Source: Pseudarthrobacter naphthalenicus (GTDB taxonomy: Bacteria > Actinomycetota > Actinomycetes > Actinomycetales > Micrococcaceae). Taken from it: a DNA stretch of 64,000 nt. Below are positions 1-8,180 of this stretch, piece after piece. The notes under the pieces are model-generated. The model saw nothing but the letters and a program-made list of their open reading frames with translations, was not told where the DNA came from and ran no database searches. How positions within the stretch are numbered: the first letter of the stretch is position 1; every line of letters begins with the position of its first letter. Location of the stretch: NCBI RefSeq assembly GCF_029076445.1, contig NZ_JARESG010000013.1, positions 62,001-126,000 on the forward strand. Direction: 5' to 3'. Position numbers and translations under genes: made by a program.

Positions 1-576
1 GGCCCGTTCGGACACTACATCTGCACGGGAGTCAACGACGCCGTGCTCCACGGGCTGCCGCGCGACTACACGCTTGCCGACGGCGACCTGCTGACGCTTG
101 ACCTGGCTGTCTCCAAGGAAGGCCTTGCTGCGGACGCTGCCATCAGCTTCATTGTGGGCGACTCGAAGCCTGCCGGGAGCGTGGCCATGATTGATGCAAC
201 CGAGCGTGCCTTGCGCGCCGGTATTGCGGTCGCCGGGCCGGGCGCCCGCATCGGCGATATCTCCTATGCCATCGGTTCGGTCCTCAGCGAGGCCGGCTAC
301 CCTGTGAACACGCAATTCGGAGGTCACGGCATCGGATCAACGATGCATCAGGACCCGCATGTGCCCAATACCGGGCGGCCGGGCCGCGGTTACAAGCTGC
401 GGCCGGGGCTGCTGCTCGCGCTTGAACCGTGGGTCATGGAAGACACCCCGGAACTCGTCACCGACGCCGACGGCTGGACGCTCCGCAGCGCCACCGGTTG
501 CCTGACGGCGCACACCGAACACACCATCGCCATCACCGAGGACGGCGCCGACATTCTCACCCTGCCCGGTTCCTAG
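1..576 (+). CDS. map: Methionine aminopeptidase type I (3' part, cut by the window start)
   Basis: Removes the initiator methionine from new cytosolic proteins; a dinuclear metal enzyme of the M24 family. The frame is open from base 1, so the N-terminal part lies outside the window and 191 residues are visible. All expected active-site residues are present, numbered from the first visible codon: substrate His17 (VLHGLP), metal ligands Asp34 and Asp45, His109 (GGHGIG), a second His at 116, Glu142 (ALEPWV) and Glu173 (TEHTIAI). It ends convergently with the ABC-F gene only 35 bases away, and I see no strong terminator between them. The family call is firm; which map paralogue it is cannot be told from here. 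Confidence 0.93.
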   Translation, partial: GPFGHYICTGVNDAVLHGLPRDYTLADGDLLTLDLAVSKEGLAADAAISFIVGDSKPAGSVAMIDATERALRAGIAVAGPGARIGDISYAIGSVLSEAGYPVNTQFGGHGIGSTMHQDPHVPNTGRPGRGYKLRPGLLLALEPWVMEDTPELVTDADGWTLRSATGCLTAHTEHTIAITEDGADILTLPGS

Positions 577-611
577 GCCGGCGGTCACGTCAGGGTGCCC
601 GGCGTTGTGGC

Positions 612-2210
612 CTAAGCCAGCGTGATCAGGTCCAGGTAGTCTTCGTTCCAGTGGTCTTCGACGCCGTCCGGCAGCAGCACAACCCGCTCAGGGTTGAGGG
701 CCTCGACTGCGCCCTCATCGTGGCTGACCAGGACGACGGCGCCACTGTAGTTACGCAGCGCACCCAGGATTTCAGCGCGGCTGGCAGGGTCCAGGTTGTT
801 GGTGGGCTCGTCGAGGAGGAGGACGTTGGCGCTGGACGCAACGATCGTGGCCAGGGCCAGGCGGGTCTTCTCACCGCCGGAAAGCACACCGGCAGGCTTC
901 TCGACGTCGTCGCCGGAGAACAGGAACGAGCCGAGGATGCCGCGGACTTCGGCGTCCTTCATGTCCGGAGCCGAGGAACGCATGTTCTCCAGCACAGTCC
1001 GGTTTACGTCCAGGGTGTCGTGTTCCTGGGCGTAGTAGCCCACCTTCAGTCCGTGACCGGCGACAACTTCACCGGTGTCCGGCTTGTCAACGCCGGCGAG
1101 CATCCGCAGGAGCGTGGTCTTGCCGGCGCCGTTGAGGCCCAGGATGACCACCTTGGAGCCGCGGTCAATGGCAAGGTCCACATCCGTGAAGATCTCCAGC
1201 GAGCCGTAGGATTTGCTGAGTCCCTCTGCCGTGAGCGGGGTCTTGCCGCAGGGTGACGGGTCGGGGAACCGCAGGGCGGCCACGCGGTCATTCTCGCGGA
1301 CGGCTTCCAGGCCGCTGAGGAGGCGCTCGGCACGCTTGGCCATGTTCTGCGCTGCAACGGCCTTGGTGGCTTTGGCCCGCATCTTGTTGGCCTGGTCGAA
1401 CAGGACCTGCGCCTTTTTCTCGGCGTTGGCGCGTTCACGCTTGCGGGCGCGCTCGTCGGTTTCGCGCTGTGTGAGGTAGCGCTTCCAGTCCATGTTGTAG
1501 AAGTCGATCTGAGCCCGGTTCGCGTCCAGCAGGAAGACCTTGTTAACGGTGGCTTCCAGCAGTTCGGTGTCGTGGCTGATCACAATCAGGCCGCCCTGGT
1601 GGTTCTTGAGGAATTCGCGCAGCCACGCGATGGAGTCCGCGTCAAGGTGGTTGGTGGGCTCGTCGAGGAGCATGGTCTCGGCGTCCGAGTACAGGATGCG
1701 GGCCAGTTCCACTCGGCGGCGCTGGCCACCGGAAAGGGTCTTCAGCGGCTGGTTGAGGATCCGGTCCGGCAGGGCCAGGTTGGAGCAGATCGCGGCGGCT
1801 TCGGCTTCGGCCGCGTAGCCGCCGGCGGCGAGGAATTCGGATTCCAGCCGGTCGTAGCGGTTCATGGCCTTGCGCTGGACCTCGGCGTCGTCGCTGGCCA
1901 TTTCGTCGTGTGCTTTCCGGAGCTTGCCGACGGCGATGTCCAGTCCGCGGGCAGCGAGGATGCGGTCGCGGGCGAGCTGTTCCATGTCCGGGGTGCGTGG
2001 ATCCTGCGGGAGGTAGCCGATCTCGCCCGTGCGGGTGACTTTGCCGGCCGCGGGCAGGCCTTCGCCGGCCAGGACCCGGGTGAGGGTGGTCTTGCCTGCT
2101 CCGTTACGGCCCACGAGACCGATCTTGTCGCCCTTGTCGATGCGGAAGCTCACCTGGTCCATAAGGAGCCGGGCGCCGGCGCGCAGTTCAAGATCCTGGA
2201 CAGTAATCAC
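612..2210 (-). CDS. ABC-F family ATP-binding protein
   Basis: A 532-residue soluble protein with two nucleotide-binding domains and no membrane segments, the ABC-F layout; such proteins act on the ribosome as translation factors or antibiotic-protection proteins. Domain 1 has Walker A GRNGAGKTT (residues 34-42), signature LSGGQ (159-163) and Walker B MLLDEPTNHLD (about 180-190). A charged linker rich in Lys, Arg and Glu follows (about 240-300). Domain 2 has GLNGAGKTT, LSGGEKTRLA and LLLDEPTNNLD. Both sites look catalytic. From memory the N-terminus resembles M. tuberculosis Rv1473. Whether it is a housekeeping factor or gives resistance cannot be decided from sequence alone. It is divergent from bioY. 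Confidence 0.9.
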   Translation of the reverse strand: MITVQDLELRAGARLLMDQVSFRIDKGDKIGLVGRNGAGKTTLTRVLAGEGLPAAGKVTRTGEIGYLPQDPRTPDMEQLARDRILAARGLDIAVGKLRKAHDEMASDDAEVQRKAMNRYDRLESEFLAAGGYAAEAEAAAICSNLALPDRILNQPLKTLSGGQRRRVELARILYSDAETMLLDEPTNHLDADSIAWLREFLKNHQGGLIVISHDTELLEATVNKVFLLDANRAQIDFYNMDWKRYLTQRETDERARKRERANAEKKAQVLFDQANKMRAKATKAVAAQNMAKRAERLLSGLEAVRENDRVAALRFPDPSPCGKTPLTAEGLSKSYGSLEIFTDVDLAIDRGSKVVILGLNGAGKTTLLRMLAGVDKPDTGEVVAGHGLKVGYYAQEHDTLDVNRTVLENMRSSAPDMKDAEVRGILGSFLFSGDDVEKPAGVLSGGEKTRLALATIVASSANVLLLDEPTNNLDPASRAEILGALRNYSGAVVLVSHDEGAVEALNPERVVLLPDGVEDHWNEDYLDLITLA

Positions 2211-2391
2211 AGCAGGTAAGGCCTTTCACAACAGGGAAACGCCGCAGCTCTACGGATGGTGTCTGGAGCAGCCGGGCAGAATGGCCGGACAGAACGGCCT
2301 ATCCAAGTCTACCGGCCCCAGCTTCTCCTCCTAACCGCCGGACTCCAGGCCGCTGCTTGTATCCAGCCTGCAGCCTGGCCGTGGCTGCTTA

Positions 2392-2404
2392 GTAGGTCTC
2401 CTAC
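2392..2404. promoter_or_regulatory. Small dyad upstream of bioY (candidate operator)
   Basis: GTAGG-TCT-CCTAC is a perfect 5-3-5 inverted repeat about 78 bases upstream of the bioY ATG. A hairpin GCAGCC/GGCTGC (2370-2388) precedes it and TTGTACAA lies at about 2457-2464. Biotin uptake genes are normally repressed by a biotin-sensing regulator (BirA or BioQ), so an operator is expected here, but this dyad does not clearly match a consensus I know. The 271-base gap between the ABC-F gene and bioY holds nothing else I can identify. Confidence 0.25.
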
Positions 2405-2481
2405 AAAAAAGCTCCCGACGGCGGCCGGTAACGTCAGGATCATCCCCATGCTCCGCTTGTACAACCACGACAGGACTACCC

Positions 2482-3120
2482 ATGAGCCAGCCTGACACTG
2501 CCGTCACCGGCCCCGCCTCCTCCGACTCCCCCGCCCGCAGGCGCTGGGACGCGACCGACCTGGGCCTGATCGCCGTCTTCGCTGCCCTGGTTGCCGGCGC
2601 CGCGCTGGTCCCGGGCATCTCAGCCAACGTTTTCGGCGTCCCCATCACGTTCCAGACCCTCGCCGTGATGCTCACCGGCCTCATGCTTGGCCCGTCGCGG
2701 GGCTTCGCCGCCGTCGGCCTTTACACGCTGCTGGGCCTCGCAGGACTGCCGATCTTCAGCCAGGGCCGCAGCGGACTCGGCATCCTGGCCGGCCCCTCGG
2801 CGGGCTACATCATCGCGTTTCCCCTCGCCGCGGCCCTGGTGGGCTGGCTCGCCACGGTGATCATCCGGCGCACCTCAAAGGCCCGGGCGTTGTGGTTTTT
2901 TCTGGCCGCCACCGTAACCAGCATCACCCTGGTCCACACCCTCGGCGTCCTGGGAATGGCAGTGAACTCGAAGGCGACCCTCGGCGAGGCTTTCCTGGCC
3001 GACCTTGTCTTTTACCCCGGCGACATCATCAAGAACACCGCGGCCGCAGCGATCGCGGTTGCCCTGCACCGCGCTTTCCCCGACCTGCTGGTCCGCCGGG
3101 TCAAGCGCATCGGCGCCTAA
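2482..3120 (+). CDS. bioY: BioY, biotin-binding S component of the ECF transporter
   Basis: The integral membrane protein that binds biotin and brings it in together with BioM and BioN. It has 212 residues with about six hydrophobic helices after a short soluble N-terminus ending RRRWDATDLG. The family hallmark is visible as LYTLLGLAGLPIFSQG followed by LAGPSAGYIIAFPLAA. The ATG is preceded by AGGA at a fitting distance. It is the first gene of a tight operon: bioM starts 6 bases after its stop. The strong BioY match plus the adjoining ATPase and T-component fix the substrate as biotin with good confidence. Confidence 0.94.
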   Translation: MSQPDTAVTGPASSDSPARRRWDATDLGLIAVFAALVAGAALVPGISANVFGVPITFQTLAVMLTGLMLGPSRGFAAVGLYTLLGLAGLPIFSQGRSGLGILAGPSAGYIIAFPLAAALVGWLATVIIRRTSKARALWFFLAATVTSITLVHTLGVLGMAVNSKATLGEAFLADLVFYPGDIIKNTAAAAIAVALHRAFPDLLVRRVKRIGA

Positions 3121-3126
3121 CCAGCC

Positions 3127-3843
3127 ATGGCAACAATTTCCTTCCGGAACGCATCCGTGGCAGTGGCCATGGACGGCCGCCCGGTGCCCAAAACGCTCCT
3201 GGCCGATGTCACCCTGGAGCTGACCGAACAGCGCATCGGAGTGATCGGGGCGAACGGATCCGGGAAGTCCACCCTGCTCCGGCTGCTCAATGGCCTGGTC
3301 CGGCCCACACGGGGCACCGTGACGGTTGACGGCGCCGACACCGTCCGGGCGGTGCGGGCTGTCCGACGGCAGGTGGGCTTCGTCTTCACCGATCCGCTTT
3401 CACAGCTGGTGATGCCGACAGGGCGCGAGGATGTTGAACTGTCGCTCCGGCGTTCCGTGAGGAACGGCAGCGAACGCCGGAGCCTGGCAGAAGCGGCCCT
3501 GGACCGCTTCGAGCTCCTGGGCCTGGCAGACCAGAGCATCTACGAGCTCTCCGGCGGCGAACGCCAGCTGATGGCGCTGGCGGCCGTGCTGACTGTAAAC
3601 CCGACGGTGCTGGTGCTGGATGAACCGTCCACGCTGTTGGACCTCCGAAACCGGGAGCTGCTCCGCCGCACCCTGTCCGGCCTTGGGCAGCAGATCATCA
3701 TGTCCACCCATGACCTCGACCTGGCCATGGAAATGGACCGTGTGCTGGTGGTTGAGGAAGGGCGTGTGGTGTTCGACGGCGGCCCGGCGGCTGCCGTGGA
3801 AACGTACCGCAGGCTGTGCACCAGCGGGCTGGCCGCGCCGTGA
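3127..3843 (+). CDS. bioM: BioM, ATPase of the biotin ECF transporter
   Basis: A 238-residue cytosolic ATPase of the CbiO/EcfA type that drives biotin uptake. Walker A GANGSGKST is at residues 41-49, the signature LSGGERQLMALA starts at about 141, and Walker B VLVLDEPS at 161-168 is followed by the switch His in STHDLDLAMEMD. One ATPase gene is present, as in BioMNY systems, rather than the EcfA1/EcfA2 pair of the shared-module type. The stop overlaps the start of bioN (GTGA), which points to translational coupling. Confidence 0.93.
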   Translation: MATISFRNASVAVAMDGRPVPKTLLADVTLELTEQRIGVIGANGSGKSTLLRLLNGLVRPTRGTVTVDGADTVRAVRAVRRQVGFVFTDPLSQLVMPTGREDVELSLRRSVRNGSERRSLAEAALDRFELLGLADQSIYELSGGERQLMALAAVLTVNPTVLVLDEPSTLLDLRNRELLRRTLSGLGQQIIMSTHDLDLAMEMDRVLVVEEGRVVFDGGPAAAVETYRRLCTSGLAAP

Positions 3844-4463
3844 GGGGCCATGGCTTCCTGCTGGCCAACTATGTTCCGGGCAACTCGGTGGTTCACCGGG
3901 CGCCGCTGTCCCTGAAGTTCCTGCTGGTGGTGGGGTGCGGGATGGCCTCGTTCCTCATCGTGGACTGGCTGGTGTCCGCCGCCGGCTTCACGGTGATGTG
4001 CGGGCTCTTCCTGCTGACGGGGGCCGGTCCGCGGCGACTGCTCAGCGCCGTCCGGCCCCTGCTGCCGGTCCTGCTGGTCATCGGTGCGTTCCAGTGGTGG
4101 CAACTCGGCGCTCCCACCGCGGCACGGATCGTCCTGAACATTCTGATCTGTGTGGTGGCTGCGGCCCTGCTGACGGCCACCACCCCGATGCAGCGCCTGC
4201 TGGACGGGGTGGTGTCGCTGGCTATCCCGTTCCGCCGCTTCGGCGCGGATCCCGAGCGCTTCGCCCTGACCATCGGAGTGATGCTGCGCAGCATCCCCTA
4301 TATTGCCGGAGCGTTTGCCGATGTCCGCGATTCCGCCAGGGCACGCGGGCTGGAACGGAATCCGCGGGCACTGGTCCTGCCTGTCTTCATCACCACCGTG
4401 GCTTACGCCCGCCAGACCGGCGAGGCGCTGGCAGCCCGGGGACTCGGTGATGCTGAGGACTGA
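3840..4463 (+). CDS. bioN: BioN, transmembrane T component of the biotin ECF transporter
   Basis: The 207-residue membrane coupling subunit that links BioM to BioY. I chose the GTG at 3840, which overlaps the bioM stop by 4 bases; an upstream in-frame ATG lies inside bioM. Several hydrophobic helices are clear (for example FLLVVGCGMASFLIVDWLV). Two Ala-Arg-Gly motifs typical of T components are visible, SARARGLERNP and LAARGLGDAED, which dock on the ATPase. It is the last gene of bioYMN and ends 45 bases from the oppositely oriented thiolase gene. Confidence 0.9.
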   Translation: MRGHGFLLANYVPGNSVVHRAPLSLKFLLVVGCGMASFLIVDWLVSAAGFTVMCGLFLLTGAGPRRLLSAVRPLLPVLLVIGAFQWWQLGAPTAARIVLNILICVVAAALLTATTPMQRLLDGVVSLAIPFRRFGADPERFALTIGVMLRSIPYIAGAFADVRDSARARGLERNPRALVLPVFITTVAYARQTGEALAARGLGDAED

Positions 4464-4473
4464 CCGGCACGTC

Positions 4474-4534
4474 ATCGAGCGGCGAGGTCTCGCCGCTATG
4501 CCGGCTCCTTAGCGCTGAGACGTCGCCGCTCGAT
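4474..4534. terminator. Inverted-repeat region between bioN and the thiolase gene
   Basis: ATCGAGCGGCGA (4474-4485) has its exact reverse complement at 4523-4534, inside the 3' end of the thiolase gene. The same left arm can also fold locally with TCGCCGCT at 4490-4497 (loop GGTC). The two foldings exclude each other. The position between convergent genes suits a bidirectional terminator, though there is no U tract. Confidence 0.5.
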
Positions 4535-5702
4535 CCGTGATGGCCTCGTAGCGCAGCAGCGCGGCCGTGCCCATGCCGCCGGCGCTGCTGATCATGGCCA
4601 GAGCCAGCGCACCATCATTCCCCGCACTCCGGGCCTGGGCCAGTAGCCGGGTCACGAGCACCGCTCCTGACGCGCCGTAGGCATGCCCCAGAGCCAGCGC
4701 TCCACCGTCACGGTTCACCCGGTCCGGGTCAATGCCCAACCGGTCCAAGCACGCCAGGGTCTGGGAGGCGAACGCTTCGTTGAACTCCACCATGTCCACG
4801 CTTGCCGCGGACATTCGCTGTGCCGCCAACAGCCGTTCTGCGGCGAACGCTGCGCCGAGGCCCAGCAGCCCAGGCTCCACGCCTGCCGTGTCGGTCGCCA
4901 GCACCAGGAACCCGTCGGCCACGCCGAGTTCCCGGGCACGCTGCAGGGAGGTGATTACGACGGCGGAGGCGGCGTCAGCATCGAAGCACGAGTTTCCGGC
5001 GGTGACAGTTCCTCCGGGTACGAAGGCAGCCGGGAACCTTGCCAGGACCGCCGCGTTGAGTCCCGGCCGCGGACCGTCATCTGCGCGGACTGTTCCGGAG
5101 GGGGTTTCCAGCGGGATGATCTCGCCAGCAAATTGGCCAGCCGCGGCGGCAGCCAGGGCACGCTGATGGCTTTGCAGCGCGAGGGCATCCTGCCGCTCCC
5201 GGCTGACCGAACCATGCGCGGCGACGTTCTCCGCCGCCACACCCATGTCCGGGTCGCCGTAGCTGAGCGGCACAAACTGGGCCCGCGCGAAGAAGGCGGG
5301 TTCGCCGTCGTCGTTCCGGTATGCCCGCAGCGGCGCGGTGCTGATGCTTTCCACTCCCCCGGCGAGATACACGGGGTTGCCGCCGGCGGCCACCAGCCGG
5401 GATGCGAGGGCGATCGCGTCCAGGCCGGAGCCGCACTGCCGGTCAAGCGTCAGCCCGGGCACGCTGACGGGAAGGCCCGCTTCCAGCAGGGCCAGCCGGG
5501 CAACATTGCCTCCGCCGCCCACGGCGTTGCCGATCATGACATCTGACACCGCGGCCGGGGAAAGCCGGCACTCGCTCAGGAGCTGTCCCAGCACCGGCGC
5601 CAGCAGTTGGTGTGCGCGCAGGTCCTTCAGGGCCCCGTTGGCCCGGCAAACGGCAGTGCGCCGTGCCGCAATGATCACGGGTTGCCGGTCCGCCGGCAGC
5701 AC
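4509..5702 (-). CDS. Thiolase-family acyltransferase lacking the C-terminal catalytic Cys
   Basis: A thiolase-superfamily protein, by family an acetyl-CoA acyltransferase. The GTG at 5702 directly follows the ligase stop; a TTG at 5714 or an ATG at 5780 would extend it into the ligase gene. The nucleophile Cys90 sits in LDRQCGSGLDAIA, and FNEAFASQ and GHAYGASGAV (His340) are present. The usual C-terminal CxGGGxG motif reads SSAGGMG, so the acid/base Cys is replaced by Ser (about residue 372). Thiolysis or Claisen condensation would be impaired or changed. It is paired with an acyl-CoA ligase and faces bioYMN, much like yhfS beside yhfT and a bioY gene in Bacillus. Substrate unknown. Confidence 0.85.
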   Translation of the reverse strand: MLPADRQPVIIAARRTAVCRANGALKDLRAHQLLAPVLGQLLSECRLSPAAVSDVMIGNAVGGGGNVARLALLEAGLPVSVPGLTLDRQCGSGLDAIALASRLVAAGGNPVYLAGGVESISTAPLRAYRNDDGEPAFFARAQFVPLSYGDPDMGVAAENVAAHGSVSRERQDALALQSHQRALAAAAAGQFAGEIIPLETPSGTVRADDGPRPGLNAAVLARFPAAFVPGGTVTAGNSCFDADAASAVVITSLQRARELGVADGFLVLATDTAGVEPGLLGLGAAFAAERLLAAQRMSAASVDMVEFNEAFASQTLACLDRLGIDPDRVNRDGGALALGHAYGASGAVLVTRLLAQARSAGNDGALALAMISSAGGMGTAALLRYEAITDRAATSQR

Positions 5703-5703
5703 C

Positions 5704-7107
5704 TCAGCGTTCAAGCTGGCGCACCCTCGGGTCGCGGGAACCGATCCATTCGAGCAGGATGTTGCGGCTAATCTTGCCACGGTCGGTGGTGGGCAGTTCA
5801 GCCAGGCAGAAGTACTGCAGCGGGCGCTTCTCGCGCGAGAGGATGTTTTCGATGCCGGCTTTCAGCTGGGTGGCGCTCATTCCGCCGTGGGCCGGCACTA
5901 CCCCCGCCACCACCCGCTGGCCCCGGATGTCGTCGGGCATGCCCGCTGCAACGGCGGCAGCCACGCCGGGCACGGAAGCCAGTGCCAGCTCCACCTCGTG
6001 CGGGTAAACGTTCCTCCCGGAGGTCACGATCATGTCCGCCCGCCGGCCGAGGATATGCAGTTCGCCGTCGGCAAGATACCCCTGATCGCCGACTGTGAGC
6101 CAACTGCCGAAGGAGCGGAGGGCCTGGCCGTCATCGCCCCACAGATAGCCGTTGCTCACCATGGCGCTTTGAACGCAGATGTTGCCGATGGTCCCGTCCG
6201 GCAGCGTGGAACCCGCGTCGTCGAGGATCCGAACCTGCACGCCGGGGAAGGCTCGGCCGATCCCCGTGCCACCGGCGTCTGGCTCCCCGGCGGGCAGGCC
6301 CAGGCCGGACACAAAGCTCAATTCGGACGCCCCGTAGTACTCAAAGATGGTGGCGTTCGGTGCCCAGCGGCGGGCGGCTTCAAGGGTGCGGGCATCGAGC
6401 TTTGAACCGGCGCAGATGATGGCGCGGACACCGGTGGCATCAACGCCCCCGGCGAGGCCGCGCTCACTGAGCAACCGCAACATGGTGGGCACCAGGACCA
6501 GGCGGGTGACGCCGTCGTGCGTGATCGCAGTGTGGACATCGCCGACGTCGAACCCGTCCAGCGTATGGAACTCCGAGCCCGCATACAGGCACTCGGCCAA
6601 GGCATAAAGGTTAAGGCTTGCCGCGAGGGGACCGGGGGCCAGCGTCACGTCGTCCCGGCGCAGCCCAAAGAACTCGATGGAGGCGTCGAAGGATTCCCGC
6701 CAGGACTGCCGCGTGCGGGTGAACGCCTTGGGCACGGACGTGGTTCCGGAGGTGAGGCCGATCAGGAAGGTCGATTCCGGCGCGCCGTCGGCCAGTGCGT
6801 CCGCCGGGGAGACTACGCCCGGCAGGACAGCTGCGGTGAGATTTTCCCTGATTCCGCTGAGCAGCGCCTCTGGCCATGCGGGATCCAGCACAGCACACTG
6901 CCGCTCACCGGCCACCGCCGCAGCGAACCGGACCACAAAGTCCACCGAGTTGTGTTCGGCCAGGACGGTCACAGCAGCGGTGGCGGGGACGGCCGCTGTG
7001 GCGGCATGGTGAAGCTCGGCCCAGCCCAGGCGGCGGCCCGCCGCCAGCACGGCGGTGTCATCGGGCCGTTCGTCGGCCCAGCGCCGGATGTTGTCGAGAA
7101 AAGGCAT
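5704..7107 (-). CDS. Adenylate-forming acyl-CoA ligase, class I
   Basis: A 467-residue AMP-binding enzyme that would activate a carboxylic acid as acyl-AMP and then a CoA thioester. The phosphate loop is LTSGTTSVPK (residues 118-127). YGASE follows at about 255, then the GDQGYL motif, the hinge LGRRADMIVTSGRNVYPHE and the catalytic Lys445 in DRGKISRN. The protein is shorter than typical FadD (over 500 residues), mainly in the N-terminal part. It is the first gene of a two-gene minus-strand unit with the thiolase. B. subtilis yhfT, in the BirA-controlled yhfUTS operon, is the closest parallel I know, so a link to biotin or pimelate metabolism is possible but unproven. Confidence 0.87.
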   Translation of the reverse strand: MPFLDNIRRWADERPDDTAVLAAGRRLGWAELHHAATAAVPATAAVTVLAEHNSVDFVVRFAAAVAGERQCAVLDPAWPEALLSGIRENLTAAVLPGVVSPADALADGAPESTFLIGLTSGTTSVPKAFTRTRQSWRESFDASIEFFGLRRDDVTLAPGPLAASLNLYALAECLYAGSEFHTLDGFDVGDVHTAITHDGVTRLVLVPTMLRLLSERGLAGGVDATGVRAIICAGSKLDARTLEAARRWAPNATIFEYYGASELSFVSGLGLPAGEPDAGGTGIGRAFPGVQVRILDDAGSTLPDGTIGNICVQSAMVSNGYLWGDDGQALRSFGSWLTVGDQGYLADGELHILGRRADMIVTSGRNVYPHEVELALASVPGVAAAVAAGMPDDIRGQRVVAGVVPAHGGMSATQLKAGIENILSREKRPLQYFCLAELPTTDRGKISRNILLEWIGSRDPRVRQLER

Positions 7108-7166
7108 CTCTCAACTTTACCGGCGTGACCCGCTGCAGCGGCTCCGGCACCGGCTATTGTGACTTC

Positions 7167-8051
7167 ATGAGCTTCAATGACAACGTCCAGCTGGACCCAT
7201 CACAGGTGCAGGACCGCCGCGGCATGGGCCGTGGCGTCAAAGTCGGCGGCGGCATCGGCGGCGGGATCATCCTGCTGATCGCTGCCCTCCTCGGCGTTAA
7301 CCCGGCCCTGTTGGAGGGCCTCACCGGCGGTGCCGGGCAGGAGACCCAAAGCCAGGGCACCGCGCCAGCATGCGCCACGGGGGCGGATGCCGACGCCCGG
7401 CTTGACTGCCGGATTACCGGCACCGTCAATAGCCTGAACGCGTTTTGGCCGGCCTACCTGCAGAATTACAAGGTCCAGTATCCCCAGCCCAAAGCCGTCA
7501 TCTTCAGCGGCGGGACCAACACCGGTTGCGGTGCGGCTACCACGGCCGTGGGCCCGTTCTACTGCCCCACTGACACCACCGCCTACTTCGACCCCGGATT
7601 TTTCCAGGAACTCGTGGACCGGTTCGGCTCCTCCGGCGGCCCGCTCGCCCAGGAGTATGTCGTGGCCCATGAATTCGGGCATCACATCCAGAACATCCTG
7701 GGCGACCTGGACCGCGCCCAGCAGGATCCGCAGGGGCCCGAGTCCGGCTCAGTCCGCACCGAACTTCAGGCAGACTGCTACGCAGGACTGTGGGCCAAGC
7801 ATGCCTCCACCACCGCGGACCCTGCCACCGGGCAGCCCTTCCTGGAACCGCTGAAGCAGCAGGACATCAACGATGCGCTCTCGGCAGCAGCGTCCGTGGG
7901 CGACGACCGGATCCAGAAGGCGGCTACCGGTCGGGTGTCCCCCGAAGGCTGGACGCACGGTTCCAGCGAAGAGCGCCAGCGGTGGTTCTCCCGCGGCTAC
8001 CAGACCGGTGACATCACCCAGTGCGACACGTTCTCGGCGACCAGCCTGTAA
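7167..8051 (+). CDS. Neutral zinc metallopeptidase, YpfJ type, membrane-anchored
   Basis: A 294-residue protein with a soluble N-terminal tail beginning MSFNDNVQLDPSQVQDRRG, one hydrophobic segment at about residues 29-47 (GGGIILLIAALLGVNP), a linker, then an extracytoplasmic zincin domain. The zinc motif HEFGHH is at residues 168-173 and a conserved ELQADCYAG follows. This is the putative neutral zinc metallopeptidase family (YpfJ); its substrates are unknown. I chose the ATG at 7167 because the long upstream extension overlaps the divergent ligase gene and is not conserved in character. It stands alone, with two large hairpins downstream. Confidence 0.88.
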   Translation: MSFNDNVQLDPSQVQDRRGMGRGVKVGGGIGGGIILLIAALLGVNPALLEGLTGGAGQETQSQGTAPACATGADADARLDCRITGTVNSLNAFWPAYLQNYKVQYPQPKAVIFSGGTNTGCGAATTAVGPFYCPTDTTAYFDPGFFQELVDRFGSSGGPLAQEYVVAHEFGHHIQNILGDLDRAQQDPQGPESGSVRTELQADCYAGLWAKHASTTADPATGQPFLEPLKQQDINDALSAAASVGDDRIQKAATGRVSPEGWTHGSSEERQRWFSRGYQTGDITQCDTFSATSL

Positions 8052-8066
8052 TCTGATCCACCGACT

Positions 8067-8112
8067 GCTGAGTATCAGCCCTTTTGAGCGGTCAAAAGGG
8101 CTGATACTCAGC
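8067..8112. repeat. Perfect 21-bp inverted repeat with a 4-base loop
   Basis: The arms at 8067-8087 and 8092-8112 are exactly complementary around the loop GCGG, forming a very stable hairpin 16 bases after the metallopeptidase stop. It can act as that gene's terminator although no U tract follows. Its AT-richer make-up and perfect symmetry suggest it may be a copy of a dispersed intergenic element. Confidence 0.85.
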
Positions 8113-8125
8113 AACGGATGAGGGA

Positions 8126-8175
8126 ACGACGACGGCCGGTTACCTTCCAAAAGGAAGGTAACCGGCCGTCGTCGT
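8126..8175. terminator. Bidirectional terminator hairpin between the peptidase gene and the suf operon
   Basis: Arms of 23 bases (8126-8148 and 8153-8175) pair perfectly around an AAAA loop; the stem includes GGCCGGTTACCTTCC and its complement. It lies 6 bases beyond the stop of the last suf-operon gene and 75 bases past the peptidase stop, so it fits as terminator for both convergent units. Confidence 0.85.
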
Positions 8176-8180
8176 GCGTC

